Assembly: GCA_907163375.1 (NCBI GenBank)
Contig: CAJQUW010005364.1
Span: 124,001 to 188,000 of the forward strand
DNA length: 64,000 nucleotides
Reading direction: 5' to 3'
Source of the DNA: Prostheceraeus crozeri
Lineage: Eukaryota; Platyhelminthes; Polycladida; Euryleptidae
Below the pieces are notes generated by a model. It was not told the origin of the DNA, did not search any database, and saw nothing but the letters and a program-made list of their open reading frames with translations. Position 1 is the first letter of the stretch. Each line of letters starts with the position of its first letter. The translations under genes and the position numbers were made by a program. Of the stretch, positions 1 to 13,326 are shown piece by piece.

Positions 1-393
1 CTTCATCTCCTCGTAATTCGTTGTTAGGAAATCTTCACCACGCACTGCGCGGCCTTCGCGATTTGTTTCGAACACCAAAGTGTCAAAAATTTGAAGAAAA
101 GAAGATTCTTCATCATGAACTCGGGCAGAGGCATAGGGTGTTGGTCCTGGACGGTGGCGAATGAGATTTCGAGCTGGTGTCTGACCTCTTCGAGGAGCCT
201 TTGTTGTCCACAATTCTCCGTCTGGACTTCTGTACTCGTGAGTTCGGTCCTCGATTCGCGGCAGTGTCGCTTCCTCCTCGGATTCATCCGATTCCTCAGA
301 TTCTTCCACTAAATTCGGTGGTAGCTCCTCTTCTTCCATATCAGAAAGACGTTCTTCTTCATCTGATATCTGCGAGTCAATATCTAGTGTCAT
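1..393 (-). pseudogene. piggyBac-like transposase, N-terminal part, cut by the window edge
   Basis: The minus strand is open from an ATG at 393-391 to the window edge (131 codons). It starts MTLDIDSQISDEEERLSD, followed by a long acidic stretch, then a basic region (RRGQTPARNLIRHRPGPTPY) and SFLQIFDTLVFETNREGR. An acidic disordered head followed by an F-rich start of the DDE domain is the usual N-terminal layout of piggyBac transposases. A TTAA with a CCCTTTG terminus lies upstream at 987-997, as expected for a piggyBac 5' end. No stop is seen in the visible part. Whether the gene is intact beyond the edge, or spliced, cannot be seen. The family call rests on composition plus the terminus, because the catalytic region lies outside the window. 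Confidence 0.6.
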
Positions 394-779
394 TTTCCAT
401 TGCTTCTTCGATTCGTTGAAAGGCAACAAGTGCACTGAAGCGTCTCTCTCGACGGGCAGCCATGACAAAGAGTGCAGTAATACGGGCCAAGTATTTCATC
501 GGTCACTTCTAAATAGATGTCATCTGAGTTCAGCTCAAGCCAATCCGATTGCGTGACTTTTCAGGGAGAGTAGCTGTGGTGTCGGCTTGCTATGGTCTTG
601 ACCTCTTATTGATCTTGCGTTGAATGTTGGAATGCGTCGGCAGCGCTAGCCGTGCGCATCGCTCATGGTGTAATTGTCCCTCCATCTGGCTCGCGCGCGC
701 TCTCTATCTTTTTTTTCACTCACATGTATTGCCTGGATCAGCGCATGTACGCTCGCACTTCATCTGTGGAATCTTGACC

Positions 780-997
780 TTGGGGTCCATTGGACCCCAA
801 CAATCACAAACGTAATAACCCACATTTTTATTCAAATCCACTAACCCTAACCTTGTCAAACATTTAGGGATATAAGCGCGTGGAAAAATAGTAATTCTCA
901 GGTAATTAGAAAAACATTGCATACAAATAAGTGGAAAAATCTGACTAGCAAAACATTTTTTGGGGTCCAATGGACCCCAAAATCATCAAAGGGTTAA
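780..997 (-). mobile_element. 5' terminus of piggyBac copy 1 with subterminal palindromes
   Basis: Read on the minus strand the element begins TTAA|CCCTTTGATGATTTT (TTAA at 994-997). A TTAA target and a CCC start are typical of piggyBac. Two 21-bp dyads made of arms TTGGGGTCCA and TGGACCCCAA around one A/T base lie at 960-980 and 780-800. They are probable transposase-binding or end-recognition sites. The stretch 394-779 between the transposase start and these sites holds no other gene I can support. Confidence 0.65.
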
Positions 998-1018
998 GAT
1001 AGAAAACACTCAAAGTCA

Positions 1019-2053
1019 CTAATATTTCGTATGCCCACCATGGCTTTCGATTACCGAGGCTACTCTCCTTGGCATACTCTCCACCAAATGTTTGCACATT
1101 GCCTGGACCTCTTCATCTCGATTCCAGATCCGCACGAAGGACGAGGTTATGTCACTGCGAGATGTAGTTTTACAGTCTTTTAGTCTGTACTTGACAATTC
1201 CCCACAAATTCTCAATCGGGTTGAGATCGGGACATTGGACCGGCCAGGTCATGATGTTCAAGTCCAGTTGTTCAAGACAGGCCTTGGTTCTTCTTGAGGT
1301 ATGACATGGCGCGTTGTCTTGTTGAAACACACCAGAGCCATCTGGAAACCATTCCAACATTTGCTGGCGGACTCTTCCTTCGATGACATGCTTGATGTAG
1401 TAGGTGCTGTCCATATTGCCTTCGACGACGTGCATTCTACCGGTCCCATACCAGGAGAAACACGACCAGAACATGACACTCATGGGAAACTTTTTCGTCA
1501 GCTGGAAATGTTCGTCTGTAAGCGGATGACCGTCAATAACGCGAACGTACCGGCATTTTCCATTGCCTGCGTAGACCATGGTCTCGTCGCTCCAGACAAC
1601 CTTCTTCCAGTCCTCCATCGTCCATTAGCGATGTTCAAAGGCCCACTTCAGTCGAGCTTCCTTGTGCTTTTCGGTCAGGAATGGTCGTTTCGCCGGCGAT
1701 CGAGTTTTACAGCCCGCCTCGATCAAGGCCCTCTTCTATGTTGAGAGGCTGACGTCTTCACCTTAAGCTCCAAATTCTGTCTTTATGTCTTGGGCTGCGG
1801 CTTTCGGGCTTTTCACACACAACTGGCGAATATGACGGAGGTCGCGGTCCTCGAAAATTTTGTTGTGTCCGCCACAGTTCTCGTAGCTTGTCGTGAAATC
1901 GCCAGTCTCTCGGTATTGCTTAAGGACACGTATGGACCAACGTTGGACAGTCGATTGATTTGTTCCGACAGCCTCGGCGATTTCTCTCTGGGTTTTTGAA
2001 GTATGGTCAGCCAAGATAATTATTTGCGCACGTCGTTGGTTTCTGTCAGTCAT
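1019..2053 (-). pseudogene. Tc1-type transposase, inactivated by three in-frame stops
   Basis: The N-terminal piece (2053-1763) has a paired-like helix-turn-helix (TQREIAEAVGTNQSTVQRW). The C-terminal piece (1618-1019) has the DDE core: VVWSDET, FQQDNAPCH and CPDLNPIENLW. The last Asp and the Glu are 34 residues apart, so this is DD34E. Both pieces and the stretch between them are in one frame, which carries stops near 1763 (TAA), 1739 (TAG) and 1627 (TAA). The joining stretch still reads like Tc1 (RSPAKRPFLTEKHKEARLKW). All three catalytic residues survive, but the protein cannot be made in full. The copy abuts the piggyBac end at 994. I found no convincing terminal inverted repeats. Confidence 0.85.
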
Positions 2054-5000
2054 CTTCTACTCGTGATAGAGTCACAAACTGATCGTATTCATACAGACTC
2101 ATGGTATGCGATCGATCATTCATAAATTTAAATTTAATTTTTTTATATCTGTAGATATCTATGCATCACACGGAACGCAATGCACTAGAGCAATATGATG
2201 TTGACGGCTGACTGACGATAAAATGAGCAGCTGAAGAGATGGTAGGAGTCATAGCTATATTTTGATGCTTGATGCAAACTTGCTGAGCGCTGCTGTAAGC
2301 ATGGATATCTCTGATGATCTCTTTAAGCAAAATCAGAATCACTGTGTCACTCGTCGCGTGAGTCTTTCTCTGTGTAGCACGCACGAGAAAGGCGGTCGAC
2401 CAGATTTCTATGTTTGGCTTTCTGCATTGCGCTGAATAGATCTGCTTATTGTTGTCAGTTCACATTTGAATTTTATCGATTGCTACTTGCCAAGCAAACA
2501 AGATCATTTCAGCTTTTCACATTTCAACGAAATGGCCACGGCTTCGGTTCATCACCAAAGATTCCTGACTCATGATCAAAACAGAGACAAAGTGTGCATT
2601 GTTTGAATGGATAAAGGTGGTTATTCGTTGACTGATATTGTGCTAAAGCGAATAACCCGGGACGAGCAAACCGAATAATTTTGTTAGAAACTTGCTAGCT
2701 GTTTGCTAATTTTGTGAAAAATAGAAATTTTGATAAATTCCTACTATGTTTGCTAATTTTGTTAGAGGCCTACCAGTTTCTAAGCAAAATAATAAAATTA
2801 TAAAAAACTTTTTAATTTTGTTAAATATTTATGAAATATTAGTCAAATTATCCTAAATGTCAGAACAAAACATTAATTATTTACATGTTTTCAGATAAGA
2901 TTTGATAGGCCTTTGCCATCCAAAACGCAGTGTGTTGTCAGGATCATTAAACTTTTGATTGACAAGAATCGATGAGAAATTGTCACAAAAGGCATTGATT
3001 CACTAATATCTCTCATTGAAGACCTGTGATTCGATGCTTGGTCAAATGAGCTTGAAAATAAGTTTCAGCACGAATGTAGCAATCAGATCTTGTGTTCGAA
3101 ATTGTATGTTTTACTTCCATATAGCTTGTATGAATCTTGTGTATTATCTTTGTGAAAACTACTCGATGCGTCATGATATGAGCCCTAAATCGAAGAAACA
3201 GTTTAAGTCGTGTGAAATTTCACCGACTCTGAGATCCTATCAAACTGTAGTAATCGCTTCGAACTTGCTCTAATCGTTCTCAGGAAACGATAGGAATTCC
3301 CGTGACGAGAATCCTATATTGGGTGCTATATTTAGAAGTCTGTATAAGGCGCTCAGAGAGTTGCTATCATTTCCCGATGTTTCACGAGTGTGTCATGAGC
3401 ATGTTGCACGAGTAATCAGTTTTCATGATTATTTCTAAAGTATTACTTTATTCTAATGCATCCCAACCTCTGCAATTATCTAATTTATATTTCTGACCTA
3501 TTCTGAGAAGGGATTATCATGTCTTCAAGATGGCGAGCCTCCCGACTTCGAACATTGCAAAGCATTTCTTCGCCGCGCTCTACGTCTATCAGTCAGTTCA
3601 CGGATTCCTCATGAATTGTGTGTGGGTGTGATTCCGCTCGTCGAAGTGAAGACTGACGGCGCAGTTTTCTCTATTCATTGAAGATACTGTAATATGCATG
3701 TTGTCATCCTTTGTTTAAGATCATTACATTAGCGTCGAGTGTCCAGATGGAGTGTATATGGTGCGCCACTATTATTCAGACATGTGAGTAGCAAATAAAT
3801 TGTATTTGTAAATCAGGTGTAAAAACAGATGACTTGAAAAAACATTCTAAACCAACCATTCAAATTATAATGTCCTTCAATTACCAAATAAAATGTACAA
3901 TGTACATTCAGTTGAAGAATTAATCGTGTGATTTATCATGATAGGAGATGGAGACTTCGATCCTTGATGATGAGGCATATTTCCCAAAAATAGGGGTGGT
4001 AAATAAACATTAATTTCCTCCATTTAAAAAATTGCAAGCGTTCTCCGGATTCTAGAATAGAATCCGCAGCGTATGTGGCTGCCTTCCAGTGGGTGTTTCA
4101 TTCGGGAGCTGGTCGGTACGATGATGATAGTGTGGTCCCTCATCAAATCGCATCAAATCATAAGAAACTTAACTTCCTCTGAAATTCATCAGCATCGAGT
4201 ATAGAGAGAGAATCCATATTCTGTGGACAATCCTCACCATGACAGCGCGCACCTCTTAGCAATGTGCACAGCAGTCGTCCCATGCGTCATTGAATCTACT
4301 GAAAATCTATGCTTGAGAGAGAAAGGGATACTAAAAAGTAGTCCACGAATGTGGCATTGAAACTGTCCAAGATACATGACTGAAGTGGTCTTGCTAAACA
4401 TCAGGATCACAGGGCTTCTTTGGGACCACACTATTATCACTGCACCAGCTGGTCGTATGGAAAAAGATTGAATCTTCTTTTAATTCGCTGATTGATACTG
4501 TCGATAATGTAGCTTGCGTGCACATCTAAACCGTCGTTTGTCAGGCCTACATGTAGGGTTGGCATATTTTTTAAAATACGAATTTTTGTGGTTTTTTAAA
4601 TAGGTCAAATGCTTCACTGTATAATTTGGATTTGTGCAAGACATTTGAGGGTACGTTATTGTTACTGATTTCAGTTAATGAGGAAATTATTTGACATCAA
4701 TATCAAATCGGATTTTCTGCTTAACCGGCATATGTTGTCCACCGTGGGAAAATGTGTTATGGATTAATTCGTGCTGTTGTAAATTATTGGGATGATAAAA
4801 GATACTGAGATAGTTAAAAATATCACCTGATTGATTCTTATAATAGAAGCTCGATCAAAACCTGTGTCATCTTCCTATTTTTCAATTATGCTACATTCTG
4901 TATGGCCTATTCCTTTCTCTTATGTGCGTCAAATACATTCAATACTTTTTGCATCAAAACTCTATTGTGCATTTCAGACCGCAATATCATTGTCTATCAA

Positions 5001-5130
5001 AGAGATATCATAAATGGGAACTGATTGAAACTGACCAAACCAGCACAATTGATGGTAGAGGAACAATTACGACAGTTCTGTAGGCTGACATCTGCTGATG
5101 AGGTGAGTCTTTTAAATTATGTGATTCTTT
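2054..5130. other. No supported gene
   Basis: AT-rich sequence with only short, unrelated open frames. I see no protein motif, RNA gene or clear repeat structure here. Confidence 0.5.
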
Positions 5131-5132
5131 GC

Positions 5133-5590
5133 CACTGCCTCCGAATGTTTTGGTTTTAGCAGCATTGAGTTTTTCTGCTGTTAATCCTTGGAGCATTTCG
5201 TAGCATGATGACAGCAATCAACAGTTATAATGTCTAAATATGTAGGGCTATTCTTGTCACTGCCCCCGAATGTTTTGGTTTTAGCAGCATTGAGTTTTTC
5301 TGCTGTTAATCCTTGGAGCATTTCGTAGCATGATGACAGCAATCAACAGTTATAATGTCTAAATATGTAGGGCTATTCTTGTCACTGCCTCCGAATGTTT
5401 TGGTTTTAGCAGCATTGAGTTTTTCTGCTGTTAATCCTTGCAGCATTTCGTAGCATGATGACAGCAATCAACAGTTATAATGTATAAATATGTAGGGCTA
5501 TTCTTGTCACTGCCTCCGAATGTTTTGGTTTTAGCAGCATTGAGTTTTTCTGCTGTTAATCCTTGGAGCATTTCGCAGCAGGATGACTTC
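5133..5590. repeat. Tandem repeat, 125-bp unit, about 3.6 copies
   Basis: The phrase CACTGCCTCCGAATGTTTTG recurs at 5133, 5258 (one base changed), 5383 and 5508, an exact 125-bp period. Units differ by only a few bases, so the array is young. The last unit decays after about 75 bp. Confidence 0.95.
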
Positions 5591-5656
5591 GATCAACAAT
5601 ATATTCAATTAATATCAACGGTAAATTTCATCAATGTTTGGCTACGGCGTAGGGTA

Positions 5657-5855
5657 ACTGTAATTTTATCAATAGAATGTGAGCGGTCTGCGAACCCACT
5701 TTATGCGTCAAGATCAAACCCACAAGTTTTATGATGTGTAAATTATACATGTTATAATTATAATGCAATATATTTACACATCGTTAAACTTAGTTTCATC
5801 TTGACTTATTAAGTGGATTCGCAGGATGCTCACATTTTATTGATAAAACTACAGT
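5657..5855. repeat. Imperfect inverted repeat (MITE-like hairpin)
   Basis: The left arm, from ACTGTAATTTTATCAATAG to GATGTGTAAAT (about 5657-5745), is the reverse complement, with scattered mismatches, of the right arm (about 5771-5855). The loop is short and AT-rich. No coding potential. It may be a non-autonomous transposon remnant. Confidence 0.7.
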
Positions 5856-6322
5856 TCATCTACGATATATGTTGTGGCAAAATATTGGGGCATGTCTAGA
5901 AAACATTCTAAAAATGTTTTAAGATAACATTTTCATAATATTCTCATGTATTGTCATTTGAACATATAACATTTTTTGGAATGTTTTTATAGCAAATTCA
6001 CGACATTTTCTGAACAGTTTTAGAATGTTTTTTGTTGGGAATTCACGTAAGAGTTGTGTAAGATAATATCAGAGAGAAATTTGAGACATTTTATTAGAAT
6101 TTTACCAAATAATTTGCTATTTGCTAAAAATTGTCAAATCATCAGCTATGTTAGATAAATATTTGATAAAATTTTAGTAGAAGTTTAGTAAAATGTTGTC
6201 AAGTATTTGCCAAATATTTAACAAAAGCATCTGGTGTGTTCGTCCCGGGAAGGGACTTCTTCATCAGCAACTTTGACCCCGAAGAGCGATGCTGCCCAAA
6301 TTCCATTTGCAGCAAATGTTGA

Positions 6323-8170
6323 AGAGATCTATATGATCTCGAGAATGGGAAAAAGACTGTTCATGATTTGCCTGATCCCTACGACTTCGATGACATCCTT
6401 CCACACGTGCGTCGCCTTCGTTTGGATGAAAGTCGATATTGTGAGTGCGAAATTTGCAACGTCGCGAGAACCAAGTCCAAGTTGGTCTCCAAGAGGAAGA
6501 GAGGACGACCGTCATCCGATTCCTCCAATAACCAAACGTCAATGTGTGCTGCAGTGAAAATGTGCCTTCATTGTAAAGGCATCATTCATCGTGGGATTTG
6601 ACACAAGTGCAACTTATCCAACTTGCGAAAGAACTTGATTGATATGTGTGAATCCGTCGATGAACGTACGAAAGAGGTGGTGGCCTATAGAGTCATCAGT
6701 GACAAGGTGAAGGATGAAAGTGCGAAAAGCATCAAGCTGAAGAATCCAGGACCATTCCCATTGAAGATCAATGTGAACCCGAAAGAGGACACAACGACGT
6801 TTTCTTCATCGGACATCAGGAGTCTACAACTGGCCCTTGGAACTTCAAATCGCAGCGTTCATCGCAAATTATTGCCATTCATCCGTCGCATTTCCCATAA
6901 CCGACATGCCGTTCAAGCACACACACCTCAGTTCTTGCACGATCGAGATCAGCAACTCGCCAAGTACTTTTCTGTCACACTCATGAAACTAGATACGGAC
7001 AACAACAAAGAGGAACTTCGTGAGGTTGTCTATTGCACAGATGTGGAAGATTTTATAGACACTATTTCATCAAAACGGGATATTGACCTAGACAATCACC
7101 ACGTGAAGATAGGAATCGATGGGGGCGGCGGTTTCCTCAAATTTTGCCTGAGTGTGTACGTGGATGAGGATGTTGAGACGCCACATCCAAAGGACTCTTT
7201 CGCTAACACTAGTGTAAAGAAAATCTTCATCATCGCCATCGTTCAAGATGTGAAAGAATCGTATATCAACGTTCTTTGAATTTTGTAAATTCTCAACATT
7301 CAACAAGTGAGCATGAACTGCATGTATGCATTGGACTTGAAGTTGGCCAATATTGTGGCAGGATTGCAGGCGCATGGTTCTGCACATCCATGCCTTTGGT
7401 GTGTATGTCCAAAGCGGGAGTTCGGCAAGGACTCGGAGTCGCAACATCATGTCCGGTCACTGGGATCAGTGAGAAATTTCCCGAATGACTTTCAGTGCGA
7501 AAGATCGCATAGTGATAAAGTCCAGGCCAAGGACTTCAAGAACTGTATCCATCCACCTCTTGTGTTCGGTGATGACAGCAATTTGTTTATCCATCACATC
7601 CCACCACCAGAGCTCCATCTCTTACTGAGGACTACAAACAAAATCCTCAAGGGGATGGAGCTTGTGAGTGAAGAGGTGGCATTTCAGTTTTAAACTGATC
7701 TAGGAATCATTCGACCCAAATTGCATGGGGGAGAATTTACAGGGAATTCATGTAAAAAGATTCTGCAGAATGTTCATGTTTTTGAATCTATAGTAGTACG
7801 TGCTCGACAAGACTCGAGGAGACTGCTGAAGTTTTCTGAGTGTTTGAAATGCTTGAATGAAGTACGGATTGCTTTTTTCGGATCGGTGTTGAATGGTGGG
7901 TTTGTTGAGAGGATAAGATACTTTCGAAAAGCTTACCTGGATTTGGAAATACGTGTTACTACATCTGTCCATGTGTTATTCGTGCATGTTATCCAATTCT
8001 GCTTATTTCACAAAGCTCCACTTGGCCCCTACAGTGAACAAGCATCGGAATCCGTTCACCAGGATTTCCATGCAGCATGGGTCCAATGCGGAAAAGTGGA
8101 CATTATAAACAAGAATTATGGAAACAATTTGCTCGCCGCCATCATTCGATATAATGGCAGGCACCTGTAA
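6323..8170 (+). pseudogene. Decayed gene of a repetitive, probably transposase-like family
   Basis: A single reading frame runs across the whole interval and is interrupted by four stops (near 6599, 7277, 7283 and 7691). Conserved-looking blocks in order are a small cysteine patch (CECEICNVA), IGIDGGGGFLKFCLSVYVD, a block starting ALDLKLANI and ending HPCLWC, IHPPLVFGDD, PPPELHLLLR and YSEQASESVHQDF. I recall proteins with this block order as abundant, uncharacterised and repeated in cnidarian and arthropod genomes. The Asp-rich GIDGGGG block and the late Glu block would suit an RNase-H-fold DDE transposase, but I cannot name the superfamily. The upstream limit is the last stop before 6323. 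Frame conservation despite the stops suggests recent death. Confidence 0.5.
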
Positions 8171-9590
8171 TAACAATTGCTCCCATCCAATAGAGCCCAT
8201 TTGAAGATGGATTGTGACGCACATTGTACTTTTTGTCTACATACACTGTGCCTACTGTATTCTCAGTGTGCATGTTGGCTTCTACCATTTTTTGAAAAAG
8301 TTAATATAGAAAGCTGGCCTAGGCCTTTTTGAATATGAAAAATTGTGGAATGTACGTGTATGTTTGGCCTAGAAGACAATCCCCTACTATGGAATTAATG
8401 TTTTATTATGGGAATGTGAATATTGCTCTGAAATGGTAGTGATAAAGAATGGCTCAGGAGATGAATTGTTGCTTTTACTCGTATTCATATATTTCTTAAT
8501 ATTAGTAAGTACCTAATATTTTAGGGGTTTACTGGGTCCAATACAAGGGATTACACCTGTAGCATCATCAAAACGGTTCATTCATTATTGTTTGATATAA
8601 ATCTACTGCGAGACGTTGATAAAATTGCTTAAAAATGCAAATCAGGCATAGCATGTCACAATATTTGTCACCAAAAATGCTGTAAAAATGATTTTTGACG
8701 CCATTTTAAAAAAATGGCTCTAAAAGTCAAATAGCTAGGTTACAATTTCAGTGACCATCATAGTGAGTATGTGTTGGTCATATAGAATGAGAAAATGGAA
8801 AGTATAGAGGGCCGGGTTACATTTTTGTTGGCTTGATCGGTCTTCCGTGTCACCGTGTTGTGGGGTCAAAGATTGCATGTAATTCGTTTAGTAGGAAGGA
8901 ACATGCGGACTTGGCCGATGTGGGTGATGTGAGCACCTGCATCTTTAAGTGGAGAAGAGATGTATATATAATATATAGTATATATATTATATTATGAATT
9001 TTAATTAATATATATTATATTATGTACTATATTATATTTAGAAAACTCTTCTCCACTTACAGTTTTCTAGAAATTATAAGGGAGGCGGCCCAGGCATGGT
9101 CACCCTTTTCTCAGTCCCACACCAGCAGTCGACCCGTAGCAGCTCCCACAGGGCAGGAAGAGTGCACTCATTTATTGATGTTGCAACATCTAGTCACAGG
9201 TTATCATTGTGAATCAAGAGAAAATACACAATTTATGAGTCAAATTTGACGCATTAGGCCGATCTTGGTGTATTTATTCTCTATTTATGGTCGCCTACCA
9301 AATTCGATGTCAAGTCTTTACAATAATTAAGACAACTGCATTTTTATCTAATTTGACATAAATATCGTGTCATCTTCTAACTCTATATTGTTCGCAGACA
9401 TTTTCATGAGCAGCATCCGTTATGAAAAAATTCTAAAAATCGGTTTAGAACTAAGGATTTTACAGACGAAAGATATTTTTTTTGACAAATGTTCCCGGGT
9501 TGAAAAAACCGAGATAATTCATCTAATATATGATTGATGTGATCAACGCTGCATAATAAAGCCTAACTTTTCAAGCTAACAGTTAGCAAA
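8171..9590. other. No gene; one AT-rich foldback
   Basis: The only structure I see is an inverted repeat, AAGTGGAGAAGAG at 8947-8959 and its complement at 9046-9058, around an (AT)-rich loop of about 86 bp. The rest is anonymous AT-rich sequence. Confidence 0.5.
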
Positions 9591-12045
9591 CTTCAAAATG
9601 AAGTAGGCCTAAATTATTTTTGCTCCAGATCTTTCACAATGCGTGAAATTATGCACCTATTTGGTGATGAAAATTTTCCGGAAAATTTTGAATCAAAATT
9701 TTCCATGGAAAATATTGGAAAAAATCGGAAAATTTTGAAAGTTCTGATTTTTTGTGATGGGCCCTATTATTTAGACCGCTTCCACAGCCGAGACAGCTAC
9801 ACACCAATAGAGGGTCTAAAACTGCTGATTTTGATCATTATTTCGAATGAAACAATCTTGAAAAATGGAAAATTTTGACTTTTTGTGACATAATTTTTGC
9901 GTTTTCTACCATAGCCGATCTAGTGATGCAAACGAAAAATTTTCCAGAAACTTTTGAAATTCATTTTTCGGTGATTGACGTTTTTGCCTTTGTTTTGGAG
10001 ACTTATGATAGTCGTTTGAAAGGACTATGTAATGTTCAAAGACCGAAAAGTTCTCTATCATCCCTGTATGTTAACTTTTGGTACCGTACCAACTGCACCC
10101 CCTCCGTGTCTGTTTCAGATCTTTCCAAATGAATTTCAGACATTAATTGGATTTCAGATTTCTCTAACTGGACTTCAGATATATGTCAGAAGCTCAACTT
10201 TGAAAAGATCTTAAATTCAACTGGAGAATCTCCAATTCATCTGGATCATATCTGAAATTCATTTGGGCAGATTTGAAATCGGATGGGAGCTATGTGAACC
10301 ATCTGAGCTATGTAGAAATGGAAGATGTGTATCCTCAACGAAGATATCGGACAATACGCCAGAAGTTAGAAGCTATCATAGATATTCTTTTACTCATCAC
10401 AGATCTTTAGTGTCCAAATATCTCACAAGCTTACCGTCTTTATATCTTCCAAAGTGGACGCTCATGAATACTATGTGGACTGTGCTTATACTTCACGTGT
10501 TCATCAACACATGATCAACGCTGCATAAAGCTTTACTTTCAAGCTAACAATTAGCAAACTCCAAAATGAAGTACATTTTTGCTTCAGATCTTTCACATAT
10601 TGCATGAAATTATACCCCTTTTGTAAAGCAAGATTCACATTATCCCAAACGGTGTCTGTGTGATAATTAAAAATGAGGCACAAGCTACTAGTGGCAAAGG
10701 AATGTTCAAAAATCCGCGGACGGAAATCGTATTGCTACGATCGCTTCAATCGAAATAATGATGAAATCAAGAGTTTTAGACCCCAGATATTGGTACGTAT
10801 CCGCCCCGGAAGCGGAAGCGCTCAAATTATAGGACCTATCAAAATATCAAAACTTTCAAATTTTCCACGGAAAATTTTCAACACTACGGCCGAGGCATAG
10901 ACACATCAATAGAATTGTTCTAAAACTCTTGATTTCATCATATCATTTCAATTAAAACGATCGTAGCCATATGAGTCCCGTCCGCGGATTTTTTCAGCAT
11001 TCCATTACCAGCAGTAGCTTGTGGTAATTTGTTGGCATTTTTTAATGCTATAATACAGACACCTTTTGGGATAACATGAATTCATTTCCTTTACAATAGG
11101 GTATAATTTCATGCAATGTGAAAGAACTGGAGCAAAAATAATGCACTTCATTTGGGAGTTTGTTTCTAGCTTGAAAGTTAAGCTTTATTATGCATCCTTG
11201 ATTGTAATGATACAAATTCTCCATGTGTTGATGAACATGTGAAGCACAAGCACACAGTCCTCCACATATATTATACATGAGCGACCATGTGGAAGATACA
11301 TGTACATGTATATAAAGACTGCAAACTGGTGAGATATTTGGATACTAAAGATATCCGTGATGAGGAGAAGAATATCTATGATAGCTTCTAACTTCTGGAA
11401 TATTGTCTGGATAGTTCCAAATCGATTTCAGATCTACTTAAATGAATTTCAGACATTTCCAGATGAATTGGAGATTGTCCAGTTGAATTTAAGATCTTTT
11501 CAAAGTTGAGCTTCTGACAGATATCTGAAGTCCAGCTAGAGAAATCTGAAATCCGTTTAATGTCTGAAATTCATTCGGAAAGATCTGAAATAGACATGGA
11601 AAAGGTGCAGTTGGTACCAAAAGTTAACATACAGGGATGATCGGTCTTTGAATTCAAAGATATTACAATATTAATATTGCATAGTCTTTTCAAACGACTA
11701 TAATAAGTCTCCAAAACAAAGGCAAAAACGTCAATCACCGAAAAATAAATTTCAAAATTTTCCATTTGCATCACTACCCCTTTTGTAAAGCAAGATTCAC
11801 GTTATCCCAAACGGTGTCTGTGTGATAATTAAAAATGCTAACAAATTATCACAAGCCTTTGGTGGCAAAGGAATCCACGGACGGAACTCGTATTGCTACG
11901 ATCGCTTCAATCGAAATAATAATGAAATCAATAGTTTTTCATACCCAATGTATTGGTACGTAGCTGCCTCTGCAGTGGAAGCGCTCAAATTATAGGGCCG
12001 ATCAGAAAAAATCAAAATTTTCCGGAAAATTTTCATCACTACACA
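9590..12045. repeat. Large compound foldback (long inverted repeats, about 2.4 kb)
   Basis: Sequence from about 9920 to 10880 returns inverted from about 10890 to 11780, making an imperfect palindrome of nearly 1 kb arms centred near 10885. The translation FSVIDVFAFVLETY occurs on the plus strand near 9970 and on the minus strand near 11730. A third copy of the inner segment (TTGTAAAGCAAGATTCACRT) sits at 11786-12040, and an inverted partial copy at about 9650-9870. The phrase GATCAACGCTGCATAA recurs at 9541 and 10514. No transposase is encoded. This is compatible with a Foldback-type element or repeated nested MITEs. Confidence 0.8.
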
Positions 12046-13326
12046 GAAGATTACAGGTAATTTATTCGGTAATTTACGGAAACGTCATTTACTTTACAAA
12101 CTTAAATCTATTTCTCTTAATAGACCAATGAATGCGTCCAATATAAAATACAATTCGCCATCGATCACAGTTTGAAAATACATGTAGATTTTCATCTTCG
12201 TTGTGGAAAGGTGTTGAAAACTGAGTAATTCTCTGTCAGAGTAATAGAACAGTATCTCTTCTCCTCCTCTACATCGATCGGACTCCGAGACGAACAAAGA
12301 CGAATCTGGTGTCACTGACAGATTCTCCTCATTCTGTAAATCCTGTCACTGTCATCACTATTGAGAATCAAGAGTTTATTGTAGAAGCCCGTCAAGCATC
12401 AGCTACGTAACCATCAACACCAACCATGCTATCTGTTGTGAAAGAAATGGATAATCTCTGCCACTAACCTCGCCTGATCCACAGTCCTGAAAATGACTTT
12501 CGGTCATGTCACCAGTCATGTGGAACTATGAAACTCCTCACATCACTTGATATGAAGACATTTTTTGGTATTGTATGCAAGGTTGGGTAAAATATTGGGA
12601 TTGATTGGCCTACTCAAGATCTTGAGTATGTTCCCAAGATCGAATGCCCACGATCGACAAATCAGAACCAAAGATTGTGAGAATCTTGCAATATTTCGTT
12701 TTTTTGGTAGCTGTTTCCCCGAAATCCCCTTAATATAAAGTGATCAAAAGATTTTTGATATGTTGCTAGTTATGTATTTTTAATTGAACATCGTATTTAA
12801 TTCATTTCTTACATACTTCAATTCTTTTAGTGCAGGTTTCCATTCTGTAAGCATCTCTAAAAACTCAGAGGGTATATCTATAAGCATGCTATAAGGTAGC
12901 CTACTTCTGATAAATGAACCTAAGTTTCTGCAAACTTGATTTAGGCCTTTTCACACTCTCTATGTTTTACATTAATTAAAGTACTTTGTAATCCTGAGTG
13001 TGGAATGTTGGGGGCCCATAGAAATCAAGTTAACAATGTTTCAGATCTATGACTCGAATATATAAAACAGAGCAAATTTCTATGCACAATATTGTATTCA
13101 TCATACTAAGTTGTGGTTCAATTCCGACACAAAATTCTCAGTATAAGCTTATTAAGTGATATTAGAAGATCGATTTCGTTGTACTACGAAATATTAAAGA
13201 TATCAAAGGCTGTTGTTCTATGTATTCGAGGGTCACGTGTCCCTTTTCAGAAAAAAGAGGATCTTCCCACAACTACTAATAATTTTGTGTTCCGAGTTAA
13301 AAATGCTGAGATTCATTAACTTTTAA
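12046..13326. other. No supported gene
   Basis: Short open frames only. I see no recognisable domain or repeat. The interval ends at the TTAA (13323-13326) of piggyBac copy 2. Confidence 0.5.
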
